A stretch of DNA of 64,000 nucleotides from Lysobacter auxotrophicus (GCF_027924565.1 NZ_AP027041.1:1922001-1986000), one strand, 5' to 3'; shown: positions 49,213 through 61,344, counted from the stretch's first letter. The notes: generated from the sequence alone by a model not told the origin. Made by a program: numbers and translations.

Positions 49213-51797
49213 GGGGTTTGGATCAATACGGCGACGGGGGAATGGCGGAACAGTTCGGCGAGCGCGATGCGCCCATCGGCGAGGTCGAACGTGCGTTCAT
49301 CCAGAACATGCCGCCAGCGCCCGTGTTGCAGCGTGAAGGTTGCGCGGCCCCAACGTTCCGGCGGCGGAAGCGGCTGCTGCGTGCCGTCAAGCCACGGCGC
49401 GATGCAGCGCGGCACGGCGACGAACAGCCCGGTGTTTCCGTCGCGACGATGGAACGCCATGACTTTCGCGTCGGGCATGTCGTCGCAGTGCACGGGCTCG
49501 TACGTGCCGCGCGCGAACAGCGCCGGCTCGCACGCACGCAACTGCAACAGGCGGGCGATGGTGCGCGCCTTGATCGCGCCGTCGCGCCAGCGTTCCAGCA
49601 GCGCCTGCCACGGCGCGTCGTCGCCGAGCCATGCCTGGTTGCGCGCATACGGCACGGGGCGGCGATTGTCGGGATCGACCAGCGAGAAGTCCCAGCCTTC
49701 GGTGCCCTGGTAGAGATCGGGCGTGCCGGGCACGGTCAGGCGCAACACGGTCTGCGCGAGGCCGTTGACCGCGCCCGCCGGCGCGATTGCCATCGCGGCC
49801 TCGTGAAGCGCGGCGCGCAGATCGGCGCCTTCGTGTGCGGTGAGGATGCGTCGCAGCAGCGCGTCCGCCGCGGATTCGTACGCGCCGTCGGGTTGCGTCC
49901 ATGAGGTCGCAAGCTTCGCCTCGCGCATCGCCTTCTGCTGCCACTGCGCAATGCGTCGCGCGAAGGCGTCCAAGCCCTGGGCGTCGTCTGGCGAAAGGTC
50001 CAGCGGCCACGCGCCGACCAGCATCTGCCAGAGCATCAGCGTGTCGCCGGGCGAGGGCGCCCGTGCGTCATCGCGCAGCGGCGTGGCCAGCGCTTCGAAT
50101 GCCTCGACGCGCGACGCCCACCCGTCCGGCCGCTCGCTCAGCACGGCGAGCCGCGCGCGCACGTCCTCGCCACGCTTGTGGTCGTGGCTGGCGGTGATCA
50201 GCAGCGCGTGCGGCCAGTGCTTCGCGCGTTCGATGCACGCTGCATGGAAGGCGTCGACGCTGGTGGCGAAGTGCGTGGGATGCGAACCCACCTCGTTGCG
50301 CGACAGCAACACGCCGTGCCGGTAGAACGCGGTGTCCTCGACGGCCTTCGCGTTGAGCGGCGCGGTCAGGTGTTCGATGCGCTGGCGTAACGCGCGAAGC
50401 GCGTCGGCGTCGGAACGATCGCGCACGAGGCGGGCGATCGCATCGATCGCCTCGCCGACGGCGGTGTCGGCGTCGGCCTTCGCCGCGTCCACCGCGGCGT
50501 CGAAACGCGCCGCATCGTCGCCGTGCAATCCGTCCGGCGCCGCGTAAGTGCGATACACCGGGAAGCGCGCGAGCAGTGCCGTAAGCCCGCGCGCGAGCAG
50601 CGACGCGCCGAGTTCGCGCGCGACGTCGTCGGCGTCGGCCGCGACCTGCAGGGCGCGCAGCGTGCGAAGGAACTCCGAATGCAGCGGTCCCGCCAGCATC
50701 TGCCGCCGGGCCTCGTGCTCCTCGATGGCGAAGTCGCCACTGCGGCCGCTGCGTTGCCTCCAGAGCGCACGCAGCGGCGCTTCACCGTCGCCGTCGTGCA
50801 GCAGGCCGCCGACCTGGTCCATGAAGTCGTAACCGGTCGTGCCATCGCACGGCCAGTCGTGCGGCAGCGATTCCCCGGGCGCGAGGATCTTTTCGACATG
50901 GATCGCGACGGGCGAGTCGGCACCATCGCATTCGCGCGCGGCGGAACCCACCGCGGCGCGCAGGCGGTGCAGATACCCGCGTGGATCGGCAAGCCCGTCC
51001 ACGTGGTCGATGCGCAGCGCGTCCACGACGCCGTCGCGGATCAGCCGCAGCGGCAGCGCGTGCACGGCGTCGAACACGTCCTCGCGTTCGGTGCGCAGCG
51101 CGACCAGCGAGGTGATGTCGAAGAAACGGCGGTAGTTCACGCGATCGTTCCCGGTGCGCCACCACGCCAGGCGATACGGCTGGCGTTCGAGCAATTGGCG
51201 CAGCCGTTCGCCGCCCGCGCGCGTGTCCATGTCGAGCGCGTGCAGCCAGTGCGCGCGCGCCGACGGCGTGTCCGGCCAGGTGTCGACCGTCAACGGAAAG
51301 CGCTGGTCGCCGACCGTCAACAGCGGCTCGTCGCCGGCGGACGTCGCTTCGATCTTCCGCTGCGCCAGCATCGTCGCCAGCGGCGCTTCCAGCACCGGCA
51401 GCCACAGGCGCCGGTCGCAGCCCGGCGCGTCCCAGTCGATGTCGAACCAGTCCGCATGGCGGCTGTCGCGCCCGTGGCGCAGCACGTCCCACCACCACGG
51501 ATTGTCCGGGTGCGCAGCGACGTGGTTCGGCACGATGTCGAGCACCAGGCGCAAGCCGTGCGTGCGGAGCCGCTCGACCAGCGCGCCCAGCGCTTCCTCG
51601 CCGCCGAGTTCCGGATTCACACGCGTGGGGTCGATGGCGTCGTAGCCGTGCGTCGAGCCCGGCACCGCCGCGCCGATCGGCGAGAGGTACAGGTGGCTGA
51701 CACCCAGCGCGGCGTAGTAAGGCACGCGCGCGGCGGCGTCGTGCAGGGTGAACCCCACGTGCAGCTGGAGGCGGGCGGTGGCGCGGATCGGCGTCAT
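49209..51797 (-). CDS. treY: Malto-oligosyltrehalose synthase (TreY)
   Basis: About 862 residues. GH13 features: LDIVPNHVAAHPDNPWWWDV, the nucleophile region DALRIDHVDGLADPRGY, and the long C-terminal part ending FRHSPVAVLIQTP. TreY isomerises the reducing-end bond of maltodextrins to form a trehalose end. Partner of TreZ, which is encoded two genes upstream. ATGA overlaps with malQ before and DUF2934 after. Confidence 0.92.
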   Translation of the reverse strand: MTPIRATARLQLHVGFTLHDAAARVPYYAALGVSHLYLSPIGAAVPGSTHGYDAIDPTRVNPELGGEEALGALVERLRTHGLRLVLDIVPNHVAAHPDNPWWWDVLRHGRDSRHADWFDIDWDAPGCDRRLWLPVLEAPLATMLAQRKIEATSAGDEPLLTVGDQRFPLTVDTWPDTPSARAHWLHALDMDTRAGGERLRQLLERQPYRLAWWRTGNDRVNYRRFFDITSLVALRTEREDVFDAVHALPLRLIRDGVVDALRIDHVDGLADPRGYLHRLRAAVGSAARECDGADSPVAIHVEKILAPGESLPHDWPCDGTTGYDFMDQVGGLLHDGDGEAPLRALWRQRSGRSGDFAIEEHEARRQMLAGPLHSEFLRTLRALQVAADADDVARELGASLLARGLTALLARFPVYRTYAAPDGLHGDDAARFDAAVDAAKADADTAVGEAIDAIARLVRDRSDADALRALRQRIEHLTAPLNAKAVEDTAFYRHGVLLSRNEVGSHPTHFATSVDAFHAACIERAKHWPHALLITASHDHKRGEDVRARLAVLSERPDGWASRVEAFEALATPLRDDARAPSPGDTLMLWQMLVGAWPLDLSPDDAQGLDAFARRIAQWQQKAMREAKLATSWTQPDGAYESAADALLRRILTAHEGADLRAALHEAAMAIAPAGAVNGLAQTVLRLTVPGTPDLYQGTEGWDFSLVDPDNRRPVPYARNQAWLGDDAPWQALLERWRDGAIKARTIARLLQLRACEPALFARGTYEPVHCDDMPDAKVMAFHRRDGNTGLFVAVPRCIAPWLDGTQQPLPPPERWGRATFTLQHGRWRHVLDERTFDLADGRIALAELFRHSPVAVLIQTP

Positions 51798-53776
51798 GCG
51801 GTGCGGGGATTCGTGTTCGCGTTCGCGTTCGGCGCGCGGGCCTGCGCGAAGGCCTGCAGGCGCAGCGTGAGCGTGTCGAGTGGCAGCGGATCGGGCAGGC
51901 GCCGTCGCCAGTTCGGGTGGTCGCCGACGGTGCCGGGCAGGTTGGGCTGTTCGTCGAGTGCGAGCGCGTCCTCCAGCGGAAGCAGCGCGAGCGGCGCGGG
52001 CGCGCTGGCGGTGAAGCGCACCCAGTCGAGCGTTTCATCGCCGGACGCGGGTCGCGACGCACCGACCGCGTCGCGAAGGCGCTCGACGTCCGACTGGCGC
52101 TCCTGCTTCTGCGCGTCGCAGCCCGATGAATCCCCCGCGATGCGCGCGCGCCACTCGATGTCGCGCGCCGCGCGCCAGCCCGACAGCGTCGGCAGATCGT
52201 GCGTGGTCGTCGTCGCGATGGCGTCGCGCCGCCATCGTTCCGGCGGCAGGAACGCGCCGTCCTCGTCGCGCGTGAACAGCAGCACGTCGATGCCGAGCAC
52301 GCCGCGCCGGGCGAGTTCGTCGCGGAACCCCTCCGGCACCACGCCCAGGTCCTCGCCGATGACGATGGCGCGGTGTCGCCACGATTCCAGCGCGAGCAGG
52401 CGCAGCAGGTCGTCCAGTGGATAGCGCAGGTACACGCCGTCGCGCGGCGCGGCGCCGTCGGACACGACCCACAGGCGCATGAGGCCGAGGATGTGGTCGA
52501 TGCGCACGCCGCCGCGATCGCGCAACGTCGCGCGCAGCAGTTGCAGGAACGGCGCGTAGCCGGTGTTGCGCAGACCATCCGGCGACCAGCTCGTGACGCC
52601 CCAGCCTTGTCCGTCGGCGTTGAAGGCATCCGGCGGCGCGCCAAGGGTCAGCCCGTCGAGCGCGGCGTCGCGCCAGCCCGTCGCTTCGCTGCCGTGCGGA
52701 TCGAAGCCGACCGCGAGGTCCGCGATCAGCCCGATGCCCATGCCGCGATCGCGCGCGCGCGCCTGCAGCGAGGACCAGCTGCGCGCCGCAAGCCACTGCG
52801 CGAAGCGATGCAGGTCGGGATCGTGCGCGATGCCGTCGTTGCCCAGCTGCGCAGCATCGGCCGACGCGAAGCGGACGAAGGCGTCGAGCGGTTCGCCGCC
52901 GTCTTGAACGAACGCGTCGAAGTCGTCGTGAAGCCGGCCGTCGGAATCGCCGAAGCGGCGATGCAACGCGTGCAGCCATCGCCATTTCGCGGCGGACGCG
53001 CCCGGCCAGTCGATCAGCGGCTGCGCCTGCAATGCGAGGAAGGTGTCGCGCAACCCGGCGTCGTCGAGCGCCGCATGCGCGACATCGTCGCCGAGTACGA
53101 GCCCCGGCGCGGCATGCATCGGATCGAGGAAACGCCGGTCGCTCGGCGAGTAGGGACTGAAATATCTGCCGTGCGTCCGCGGCGCATGCAGCGGGCTCAA
53201 CGCGACCGCGTCGCCACCCAACGACGCGACGCGATCCACCCACGCGGCCATCCCGGCCGCATCGCCAATGCCTGCGTCCCACTCGCCGCGAACCGAATAC
53301 GCCTGCGCCGCGATGCCCCAGCGACGCGTCGTATCGCCAGCGCCGAACGCGTCGGCGGGGCTGAAGCAGCGCGGCGGGCAGACGGCGAGCGTGGTCTGTG
53401 CATCGCCACGCTCACCACGAAACGCGAGCGTGTAATAGCCCGGCTTCGACACCGTGGGCACGCGACCCTGCGCGTCCAGCCGCCCATGCACCGCGTCGCC
53501 GGCGTCGTCGCGAAGTTCGAACGCAGCGCCCGGCGCCGCGCCGACATCGCACGCAACGCCGACATCGACCACGCGCATCGGCGCATGCCCGGCGCGATCG
53601 CGAAGGCGCCGCAGCGCCTCGCGGCAGGCCGATTCGGAGCGCGCCTCATGACCGAGCGCGGCCAGCACGCGCGCGAGCACGGCATCGTCCACGCGACGCG
53701 CTTCGCCGCCGGCGTCGGTCCAGTCCGCGCACAGGCCGGCGGCGTCGGCCAGCGCGTGCAGCGCCGCGCGGCTCAC
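51794..53776 (-). CDS. malQ: 4-alpha-glucanotransferase (MalQ, amylomaltase)
   Basis: About 660 residues. GH77 landmarks: SVRGEWDAGIGDAAGMAAWV, SPLHAPRTHGRYFSPYSPSD, LIADLAVGFDPHGSEATG, RIDHILGLMRLW with the nucleophile Asp, VIGEDLGVVPEGFRDEL and THDLPTLSGWRAARD. N-terminal extension of about 140 residues as in long MalQ types. The GTG start overlaps the treZ stop (GTGA), so the start is well supported. It transfers glucan segments between maltodextrins, feeding both TreY/TreZ and GlgB. Confidence 0.9.
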   Translation of the reverse strand: MSRAALHALADAAGLCADWTDAGGEARRVDDAVLARVLAALGHEARSESACREALRRLRDRAGHAPMRVVDVGVACDVGAAPGAAFELRDDAGDAVHGRLDAQGRVPTVSKPGYYTLAFRGERGDAQTTLAVCPPRCFSPADAFGAGDTTRRWGIAAQAYSVRGEWDAGIGDAAGMAAWVDRVASLGGDAVALSPLHAPRTHGRYFSPYSPSDRRFLDPMHAAPGLVLGDDVAHAALDDAGLRDTFLALQAQPLIDWPGASAAKWRWLHALHRRFGDSDGRLHDDFDAFVQDGGEPLDAFVRFASADAAQLGNDGIAHDPDLHRFAQWLAARSWSSLQARARDRGMGIGLIADLAVGFDPHGSEATGWRDAALDGLTLGAPPDAFNADGQGWGVTSWSPDGLRNTGYAPFLQLLRATLRDRGGVRIDHILGLMRLWVVSDGAAPRDGVYLRYPLDDLLRLLALESWRHRAIVIGEDLGVVPEGFRDELARRGVLGIDVLLFTRDEDGAFLPPERWRRDAIATTTTHDLPTLSGWRAARDIEWRARIAGDSSGCDAQKQERQSDVERLRDAVGASRPASGDETLDWVRFTASAPAPLALLPLEDALALDEQPNLPGTVGDHPNWRRRLPDPLPLDTLTLRLQAFAQARAPNANANTNPRTA

Positions 53777-55557
53777 GGGTTCGCCGGTGCGAGGTGGGCG
53801 ACGAAGCCGCACGGCGGCAGCACGCGCAGCGCATCGCACAGTTGCACCGCCTCGGCGTGTGGGAGTTCCGCATGCACGATCTCGCCGGCGGGCCACGGCC
53901 CGAGCGCGACCGCCTCGTCGCCGAAATTGACCGCCACGCGCAGCGTCTGGTCGCCGATGGACCATGCGGCCTGCACGGCCTTCGCCCCGATCACGCGTGC
54001 GCCGATCGGCTTCGCATCGTCGAGGCGGTCCTGCAGATGGCGCCGGCGGGCCTCGAGCAGGCCGCGGAACCACGCCGCCCAGTCGGCGCCGTCGCCGCGC
54101 TCCGCGTCGGCGATGTCCGCGATCGACGCGTCGAACGTCTCCGGGGCATTCGGGTCCGGGATCGACGCGCGGCGCGCTTCATCGGCGAAGGCGGAGAACG
54201 TTGCGAACTCGCGTCGCCGTCCTTCGCGCACGGCTTCGTCGAGCGGCGCGTCGAAATCGGTGAAGAACAGGAACGGCGTGCGACTGCCCCACGGCTCGCC
54301 CATGAAGAACAGGGGAATCATCGGCGTGAGCGCGGTCAGCGCCATCGCGACGCGCAGTGCGCGTTCCGATACCAGCGTGGACAGGCGCTCGCCGCAGGCG
54401 CGGTTGCCCACCTGGTCGTGATTCTGCGCGAACACGACGAACTTCGTCGGCGGCAGGTGGCCGCTGGGCTCGCCACGCGGCTCGCCGTGCACGTTCTCCT
54501 CGCCCTGGTAGGCGAAGCCTTCGGAAAGCACGCGCGCCAGTCGCGCGGCCGGCTGGTCGGCGTAATTCGCGTAGTAGGCCTCGTCCTCGCCGGTCAGCAG
54601 CACGTGCAGCGCGTTGTGGAAGTCGTCGTTCCACTGCGCCGTGTAGCCGCGCTCGAGCAGGCTGGCCTGGTTGCGTTCGTTCTCCAGCACCAGGTGCACG
54701 TGGCGATCCGGCACCGCGGCGTGGATCGCCTCACGCAGTTCGTCGAGGAACTCCGTCGGTTCGATCGCATGCACCGCATCCAGGCGCAGGCCGTCGAAGC
54801 GATATTCGCGCAGCCACATCAGCGCGTTGTCGATGAAATAGCGACGCACCGGTTCGCGGTTGAAGTCGATCGATTCGCCCCACGCGGAGGCACGATCCTT
54901 GCGGAAGAACGTGCTCGCGTAGCGTCCCAGGTGGTTTCCCGCCGGACCGAAATGGTTGTAGACCACGTCCAGCAGCACCATCAGGCCGAGGCCGTGCGCC
55001 TCGTCGATGAGCGCCTTCAGCTCGTCCGGCGTGCCGTACGCCGACGCGGGCGCATAGGGCAGCACGCCGTCGTAGCCCCAGTTGCGCCGGCCGGCGAATT
55101 CGGCCACCGGCATCAGCTCGATGGCGGTGATGCCGAGCGCCGCCAGTCGCGGAAGCTGCGCACGCACGCCGGCGTAACCGCCGCAGGTGCCGACGTGCAG
55201 CTCGTAGATCACCGCTTCGTTCCACGGACGGCCGCGCCACTGCGCGTGCTGCCACGCGTACGCATCCGGATCGAACACCGCGCTCGCGCCGTCCGCGCCA
55301 TCGGGCTGCCAGCGCGAGGCAGGATCGGGCACGGCGTAGTCGCCGTCGATGCGGTAGCGATAGCGCGCGCCCGGTGCGGCGTCGATGACGGCCTGGAACG
55401 TTCCGTCGGCCTCGCGCATCATCGGCTCGCGGCGGTCGGCGTCGAACTCGACCTCCACCGACGACGCATCCGGCGCCCACAGGCGGAAGCGCGTGCGTGC
55501 ATCGCCCAGCGACGTCGCGCCGAACGCGGGCGCGGACGCGACGACCGCGCGGGTCAC
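53773..55557 (-). CDS. treZ: Malto-oligosyltrehalose trehalohydrolase (TreZ)
   Basis: About 594 residues. An N-terminal CBM48/beta domain ([20 protein letters not shown]) precedes a GH13 barrel: [19 protein letters not shown], nucleophile [20 protein letters not shown], acid in [14 protein letters not shown] and [17 protein letters not shown]. It releases trehalose from the TreY product. The GTG start overlaps the glgB stop as GTGA, fixing the start, and its own stop overlaps the malQ GTG in the same way. Cytoplasmic. Confidence 0.92.
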   Translation of the reverse strand: MTRAVVASAPAFGATSLGDARTRFRLWAPDASSVEVEFDADRREPMMREADGTFQAVIDAAPGARYRYRIDGDYAVPDPASRWQPDGADGASAVFDPDAYAWQHAQWRGRPWNEAVIYELHVGTCGGYAGVRAQLPRLAALGITAIELMPVAEFAGRRNWGYDGVLPYAPASAYGTPDELKALIDEAHGLGLMVLLDVVYNHFGPAGNHLGRYASTFFRKDRASAWGESIDFNREPVRRYFIDNALMWLREYRFDGLRLDAVHAIEPTEFLDELREAIHAAVPDRHVHLVLENERNQASLLERGYTAQWNDDFHNALHVLLTGEDEAYYANYADQPAARLARVLSEGFAYQGEENVHGEPRGEPSGHLPPTKFVVFAQNHDQVGNRACGERLSTLVSERALRVAMALTALTPMIPLFFMGEPWGSRTPFLFFTDFDAPLDEAVREGRRREFATFSAFADEARRASIPDPNAPETFDASIADIADAERGDGADWAAWFRGLLEARRRHLQDRLDDAKPIGARVIGAKAVQAAWSIGDQTLRVAVNFGDEAVALGPWPAGEIVHAELPHAEAVQLCDALRVLPPCGFVAHLAPANP

Positions 55558-57818
55558 GCGTCCTCCGCGACCAGCCAGATGGTCGCCAGCGGGGGAAGGG
55601 TGAGGCGCAGCGATTGCGCGTGTCCGTGCAGCGACACCGGTTCGGCGAACACCGTCCCCGCGTTGCCGACGTTGCTGCCGCCGTAATGCGCGCTGTCGGT
55701 GTTGAGGATCTCGCGCCAGCGCCCGCCGCGCGGCACGCCGACGCGGTAGTCCTGACGCGGCACCGGCGTGAAGTTGCTCACGGCCAGCAGCGGCGGGCCG
55801 CCACCGTCGTAGCGCACGAAGGCGAACACGCTGTTTTCGAAGTCGTCGCCCACGCTCCAGTCGAACCCGAGCGGCGAGCGATCGGCGCGATGCAGCGCCG
55901 GCTGCGTGCGCAGCGCGTGGTTCAGGTCGCCGACCAGGCGCCTCAATCCGCGATGCGGCGCGTGCTGCAGCAGCGCCCAGTCGAGCGCGGTGTCGTGGTT
56001 CCACTCGTGCGGCTGGCCGAACTCGCCGCCCATGAACAGCAGCTTCCGTCCGGGGTGCGCCCACATGAAACCGTAGTACGCGCGCAGGTTGGCGAAATGC
56101 TGCCATTCGTCGCCCGGCATCTTCGCCAGCAGCGCGCCCTTGCCGTGCACCACCTCGTCGTGCGACAGCGGCAGCACGAAGTGCTCGGAGAACGCGTACA
56201 CCAGGCCGAAGGTCATCTCGCTGTGGTGGTGCCGGCGATGGATCGGATCGCGGCCCAGGTAGCTCAGCGTGTCGTGCATCCAGCCCATGTTCCACTTGTG
56301 GGTGAACCCCAGGCCGCCGTGCTCGACGGGCGCGGTGACGCCCGGCCACGCGGTGGATTCCTCGGCGATGGTCGCCACGCCGGGGAAGCGCTCGGCGATC
56401 GCCGCGTTGAGCCGGCGCAGGAAGGCGATCGCCTCCAGGTTTTCGCGGCCGCCGTGCGCGTTGGGGATCCATTCGCCGTCGGGCCGGCTGTAATCGCGAT
56501 AGAGCATCGACGCCACCGCGTCCACGCGCAGGCCATCGATGTGGAAGCGGTCGATCCACTCCAGCGCGCTGCCGATCAGGTACGCCGCGACCTCGTGGCG
56601 TCCGTAGTTGTAGATCAGCGTGTTCCAGTCGCGATGCACGCCTTCGCGCGGGTCCTGGTGCTCGTACAGCGCGGTGCCGTCGAAGCGCCGCAGGCCGTGT
56701 TCGTCGTCGGGGAAATGCGCGCTGACCCAGTCGAGAATCACGCCGATGCCGGCGCGATGGCACGCATCGACGAAGCGTGCGAAGCCTTCCGGCGTGCCGT
56801 GCCGCGCGGTCGGCGCGTACATGCTCAGCGGCTGGTAGCCCCACGATCCACCGAACGGGTGCTCGGTGATCGGCAGCAGTTCGACGTGGGTGAAGCCCAG
56901 GTCGCGCACGTAGGGAATCAGCTGCGCGGCGAGTTCGTCCCAGTCCAGCGGGGTGCCGTCCTCGTGCCGCCGCCATGAGGCGGCGTGGACCTCGTAGATG
57001 CTCATCGGCGCGTCGTCGAGCGCATGCCGTGCGCGGCGCTGCATCCATTCCGCATCGCGCCACTCGAAGGTTTCGTGGTCAGGCACGATCGACGCCGTCG
57101 CGGGCGGGCACTCGGTCTGGCGCGCCATCGGGTCGGCCTTCTGCGGCAGGCGCGTGCCGCCCGCGGCGACGATCTCGTACTTGTAGCGCGCGCCGGCGGG
57201 AATGCGCGGAAGGAAGATCTCCCACACGCCGGCTTCGTGGCGAAGGCGCATCGGATGGCGCCGCGCGTCCCAGCCGTTGAAGTCGCCCACGACCGACACG
57301 CTGCGTGCGTTCGGCGCCCACACTGCGAAGCGCACGCCGGCCACGCCGCCGAAATCGACGCGATGCGCGCCGAGCGCCTGCCGCAGCGCTTCGCCATCGC
57401 CGTCGACGATGCCGCGCAGCCAGTCGCCCGGAAGCACCGTGCCGAACGCGTACGGGTCCTCGACGACCTCGGTCTCGCCGGGCCATTCGATCTTCAGCCG
57501 GTACAGCCTGCGCGCGGGCAGGCGCGCCTCGAAACCGCCCCCCTCGTGCACGCGGGCGCACGCGGCGAGGTCGGCGCCATTGGCGTCGACGAGCGTCAAC
57601 GCACGCGCCGTTGGCAGGAACGCGCGCACCACGACGGCCCCGTCGCCGGTGTCGTGCGGCCCGAGCCAGGCGAAGGGCGCCTCGCACCGGCCTTCGACGA
57701 GCGCCTGCCAGCGGGCGTGATCCGGGCCGGCGTCGTGCGTGGTCTCCTGCGTCCGTTCGTGCATCGCGACCTGCTCTTGCGTGGCGGGCATGCGCGTCCA
57801 TTCCCCGCGTTCGCTCAT
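55554..57818 (-). CDS. glgB: 1,4-alpha-glucan branching enzyme (GlgB)
   Basis: About 754 residues. Two N-terminal beta domains ([40 protein letters not shown]) and a GH13 barrel: [16 protein letters not shown], nucleophile [20 protein letters not shown], acid in [13 protein letters not shown] and [11 protein letters not shown]. It forms alpha-1,6 branches in glycogen. Its ATG overlaps the glgA stop (ATGA) and its own stop overlaps the treZ GTG. Confidence 0.94.
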   Translation of the reverse strand: MSERGEWTRMPATQEQVAMHERTQETTHDAGPDHARWQALVEGRCEAPFAWLGPHDTGDGAVVVRAFLPTARALTLVDANGADLAACARVHEGGGFEARLPARRLYRLKIEWPGETEVVEDPYAFGTVLPGDWLRGIVDGDGEALRQALGAHRVDFGGVAGVRFAVWAPNARSVSVVGDFNGWDARRHPMRLRHEAGVWEIFLPRIPAGARYKYEIVAAGGTRLPQKADPMARQTECPPATASIVPDHETFEWRDAEWMQRRARHALDDAPMSIYEVHAASWRRHEDGTPLDWDELAAQLIPYVRDLGFTHVELLPITEHPFGGSWGYQPLSMYAPTARHGTPEGFARFVDACHRAGIGVILDWVSAHFPDDEHGLRRFDGTALYEHQDPREGVHRDWNTLIYNYGRHEVAAYLIGSALEWIDRFHIDGLRVDAVASMLYRDYSRPDGEWIPNAHGGRENLEAIAFLRRLNAAIAERFPGVATIAEESTAWPGVTAPVEHGGLGFTHKWNMGWMHDTLSYLGRDPIHRRHHHSEMTFGLVYAFSEHFVLPLSHDEVVHGKGALLAKMPGDEWQHFANLRAYYGFMWAHPGRKLLFMGGEFGQPHEWNHDTALDWALLQHAPHRGLRRLVGDLNHALRTQPALHRADRSPLGFDWSVGDDFENSVFAFVRYDGGGPPLLAVSNFTPVPRQDYRVGVPRGGRWREILNTDSAHYGGSNVGNAGTVFAEPVSLHGHAQSLRLTLPPLATIWLVAEDA

Positions 57819-59386
57819 GCGGCCACCGCCGTCCCGGGCGCGTTCGCCGCGAGCAGGCCGTCGTACTGCGCGACGTACTGCCGCGCGGCCGCGTCCCAGC
57901 GCGCCGGCGCCCGCATCGCGGCGCGACGCATCGCATCGAGCAGGCCCGGCAGGCGGTACACGCGGAAGGCACGGTGCACCGCGCGACGCAGCGCGTCGGC
58001 GGTGGCCTCGTGGCACTGGAAGCCGGTGACGCCGTCCTCGACGGTGTCGATCAGCCCGCCGGTGGCGTGCACGATCGGCAGGCTGCCGAAGCACTGCGCG
58101 TACATCTGGCTCAGCCCGCACGGTTCGAAACGCGACGGCATCAGCAGGAAGTCCGAGCCGGCGAACATGCGGCGCGCGAGGCCTTCCTCGAAGCCGATAT
58201 ACGCGCCGACGCGACCGGGATAACGGCGGGCGAGGGCGGCCATTTCCGCCTCGAAGCGCGGCTCGCCGTGGCCGATCGACACCAGCTGGCCGCCGGCGGC
58301 GACGATCTGCGGCGCGACCTCGCAGATGAGGTCCACGCCCTTCTGGTGCACCAGTCGCGACACCACGGCGAACAGCGGACCGGTGGCCTCCGGCAGGCCG
58401 AATTCGCGACGCACCTGGCGCGCGTTGTTGCGCTTGCCCTGCCAGTCGCCGATGGCGAAGTTCGCGTGCAGGTGCGTGTCGGTGCGCGGATCCCAGCTGG
58501 CGTCGATGCCGTTGAGGATGCCGCTCAGGCGACCCTGCGCGTCGAGCTGCGCGAGCAGCGGGTCGAGCCCGCAGCCATCGGCCGGTGCGGTGATCTGGCG
58601 CGCGTAGCTCGCGCTCACCGTGTTGACGTGCGCCGCATGCACGAGGCCGCCGCGCAGGAACGACAGCTGGCCGTGGAATTCCAGGTCCGCCACGGCGTCC
58701 TTCGGAATGCCGAGTGCCGGCGCGGCCGCCAGCGGGAACACGCCCTGGTAGGCGAGGTTGTGCACCGTCAACAGTACGGGCGTGTCGTCGCCGTTCCAGC
58801 GCACGTAACCGGCGGCGAGCGCGCCCGGCCAGTCGTTGAGGTGCAGCAGGTTCGGCTGCCAGTCCAGGCCGGCGCGACCGCCGGCGATTTCCGCCGCGGC
58901 GTTCGACAGCGTCGCGAAGCGGATCGCGTTGTCGTCCCAGTCGTTGCCTTCGTCGGTGACGTAAGGCGAACCGCCGCGCGTGAACAGCGCCGGGTTCATC
59001 AGCACGTAGACCTTGAGGCCGTCGTCCAGCGTCGCCAGGCCGAGCGTGCACGCCGGCAGCTGGGCCCGTGCGCGCACGGTGCCGACGATGCGCAGATCGC
59101 CCACGCGCTGCATCACCGCCGGATAGCCGGGGATCAGCACGCGCACGTCGCACGTGTCGCGCAGTGCGCGCGGCAGGGCGGCGGCGACATCGCCGAGACC
59201 GCCGGTCTTGACGAAGTCGGTCATCTCCGAGGTCACGAACAGCACGCGGCGGATGCGCGCGTCGTTCGGCCCGGCGGTGCGTGGAAGGAAGCGGCCGCGT
59301 GCATCGCGCGGAGCGGAGCCGCGCGGACGCGCCGCCTCGGCGCGAACAGGGGAGGCGTCTGTATAGCGAAGGGCGATGGCGGCCAT
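57815..59386 (-). CDS. glgA: Glycogen synthase (GlgA, GT5)
   Basis: About 523 residues. The glucosyl-donor motif [20 protein letters not shown] (Lys60) lies about 45 residues further from the N terminus than in enteric GlgA, so there is an N-terminal extension rich in Ala, Arg and Pro. Other features are [20 protein letters not shown], the [15 protein letters not shown] domain and [15 protein letters not shown]. The usual glgC (ADP-glucose pyrophosphorylase) is not in the window, so the substrate source must lie elsewhere. First gene of the operon, with an AT-richer leader upstream. Confidence 0.93.
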   Translation of the reverse strand: MAAIALRYTDASPVRAEAARPRGSAPRDARGRFLPRTAGPNDARIRRVLFVTSEMTDFVKTGGLGDVAAALPRALRDTCDVRVLIPGYPAVMQRVGDLRIVGTVRARAQLPACTLGLATLDDGLKVYVLMNPALFTRGGSPYVTDEGNDWDDNAIRFATLSNAAAEIAGGRAGLDWQPNLLHLNDWPGALAAGYVRWNGDDTPVLLTVHNLAYQGVFPLAAAPALGIPKDAVADLEFHGQLSFLRGGLVHAAHVNTVSASYARQITAPADGCGLDPLLAQLDAQGRLSGILNGIDASWDPRTDTHLHANFAIGDWQGKRNNARQVRREFGLPEATGPLFAVVSRLVHQKGVDLICEVAPQIVAAGGQLVSIGHGEPRFEAEMAALARRYPGRVGAYIGFEEGLARRMFAGSDFLLMPSRFEPCGLSQMYAQCFGSLPIVHATGGLIDTVEDGVTGFQCHEATADALRRAVHRAFRVYRLPGLLDAMRRAAMRAPARWDAAARQYVAQYDGLLAANAPGTAVAA

Positions 59387-59743
59387 GGGGGTATCGAGTG
59401 GGGTTCGACGTGCGCGGACGGGAACACGAGCGGACTGCGCACCCTGTGGGGATGCGCGTCCGCTCGGGACCAGTCGGTGGGTCAGGCCAAGACGTGCGTT
59501 GCCTGCTTGATTGGAAAGCTATAAAGCGCGCGGTCAAGAAGCCGTGAATCGCAACGCATCGAATTGGTTGCATGCGTGGAAGTGCGGACGCGATTGCGAT
59601 TACGCGCGATCGCGAAGCGGACTCGACCATGCGATTGCGCGGGATGAGGCCGCTTGTCGCGAACGAAATCGCATGTCGTCATACCGAAACGGCATCGTCA
59701 TGCAGGTGTCGCATTCGCACGCGATGCGCGGATTCGCGCGTGC
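59387..59743. other. Promoter region of the glycogen/trehalose operon
   Basis: About 357 bases between the OBAP gene stop and the glgA start, both minus strand. It contains a locally A/T-richer stretch near 59510-59530 (AAAGCTATAAAG, reading CTTTATAG on the minus strand) and several repeats of CGCGATTGCG/GCGATTGCG near 59585-59640. No coding frame or clear terminator seen. Promoter position not fixed. Confidence 0.5.
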
Positions 59744-60492
<749 letters not shown>

Positions 60493-60496
<4 letters not shown>

Positions 60497-60864
60497 GCCG
60501 CATCCTCCCGGAAGATCGTGGCCACCAGCTCGCGGATGCGGCACGGCTTGCGCATCACGACGACGTTCGGCGGGATCTCGACGTCCTGGTCGCCCCCGGT
60601 CGTGAGTACCGCCGAAAGCCCCGGACGCAGCTCGCGCATCGCGCGCAACAGTTCGACCCCGCTGACGCGTCCGTTGAGGTCCACGTCGATGATCGCCGCA
60701 TCGAACGGCTTGGCCGTGATGAAGCGCAGCGCGCTGGTGGCGGTCATCGCCGCTTCGGCGGCAAAGCCCTGTGCCTGGAGCGCCTGCGCGGTCGTCCTTG
60801 CGAGGAAGCGGTTCGGGTCGACCACCAGCACCGAACGCTTCGCACTTTCTCCCGGATCCTGCAT
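60493..60864 (-). CDS. Single-domain response regulator
   Basis: About 123 residues, a lone receiver: SVLVVDPNRFLARTTAQALQ (the second acidic residue replaced: VVDPN), the phosphoacceptor in AAIIDVDLNGR, TTGGDQ switch region and VMRKPCRIRELV with the conserved Lys. The first Asp pair is VDP instead of VDD, so metal binding may be weaker. No kinase nearby; orphan regulator. AGAGGCGGT lies just before the ATG. Overlaps the OBAP gene. Confidence 0.85.
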
Positions 60865-60998
60865 TACCGCCTCTGTTGTCCTGCCATCGAACATGCAGGC
60901 CATCAGACGACGACATCGCGCAAATACTCGTGAAATTCCGGCGATGCGGTTCGCATCGCCGGATCGCAGGAAAAACTTTCAGGGCGCGAGCAGACGCT

Positions 60999-61286
60999 TC
61001 ATTGCCCCGCATGGCCGCACGAGGCAGGCGGCCGCGCCTGCAGTGCGGCGTCGTTCTCCGCCACCACGGTGAAGTCGATGATGACCACGCCGTGCTCGCG
61101 CTGCAGGTAGTCCACGCGCACCGCCTCGCCATAGCGCTGTTCCATCTGGCGCAGCAGCGGCACGGGGTCGTGGTCGTTGAAGAAGCGCATCGTCTCGCCC
61201 GGCGTGAGGGCGTCGAGCGCGCCGAAGATCGCCGCATGGCGGAAGCGCTTGCCGATGCCGCGGGCGTCGAACGGATAGAGGTTCAT
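60999..61286 (-). CDS. DUF2249 domain protein
   Basis: About 95 residues with the DUF2249 pattern: LYPFDARGIGKRFRHAAIFG, ALDALTPGETMRFFNDHDPVP, LLRQMEQRYGEAVRVDYLQR and GVVIIDFTVV. Small soluble proteins of this family are typically found next to denitrification, NO-handling and hemerythrin genes. No signal peptide. The ATG is chosen at MNLYPFD with a family-like start; an upstream ATG adds about 24 unrelated residues. An FNR-like half-palindrome lies about 60 bases upstream. Ends before the orphan regulator on the same strand. Confidence 0.85.
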   Translation of the reverse strand: MNLYPFDARGIGKRFRHAAIFGALDALTPGETMRFFNDHDPVPLLRQMEQRYGEAVRVDYLQREHGVVIIDFTVVAENDAALQARPPASCGHAGQ

Positions 61287-61344
61287 GAAGGCGTCCTGTG
61301 TCGGGATGGAAGGCGCATTCGCGCATCGTGGCGGCCGCGCGTCC

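Noticed and set aside
53773-59630. Single giant proteins of 1096 and 1358 residues in the glycogen operon
   Set aside because: These frames arise because upstream genes are open in an alternative frame; family starts and the ATGA/GTGA overlaps show separate treZ, glgB and glgA genes.
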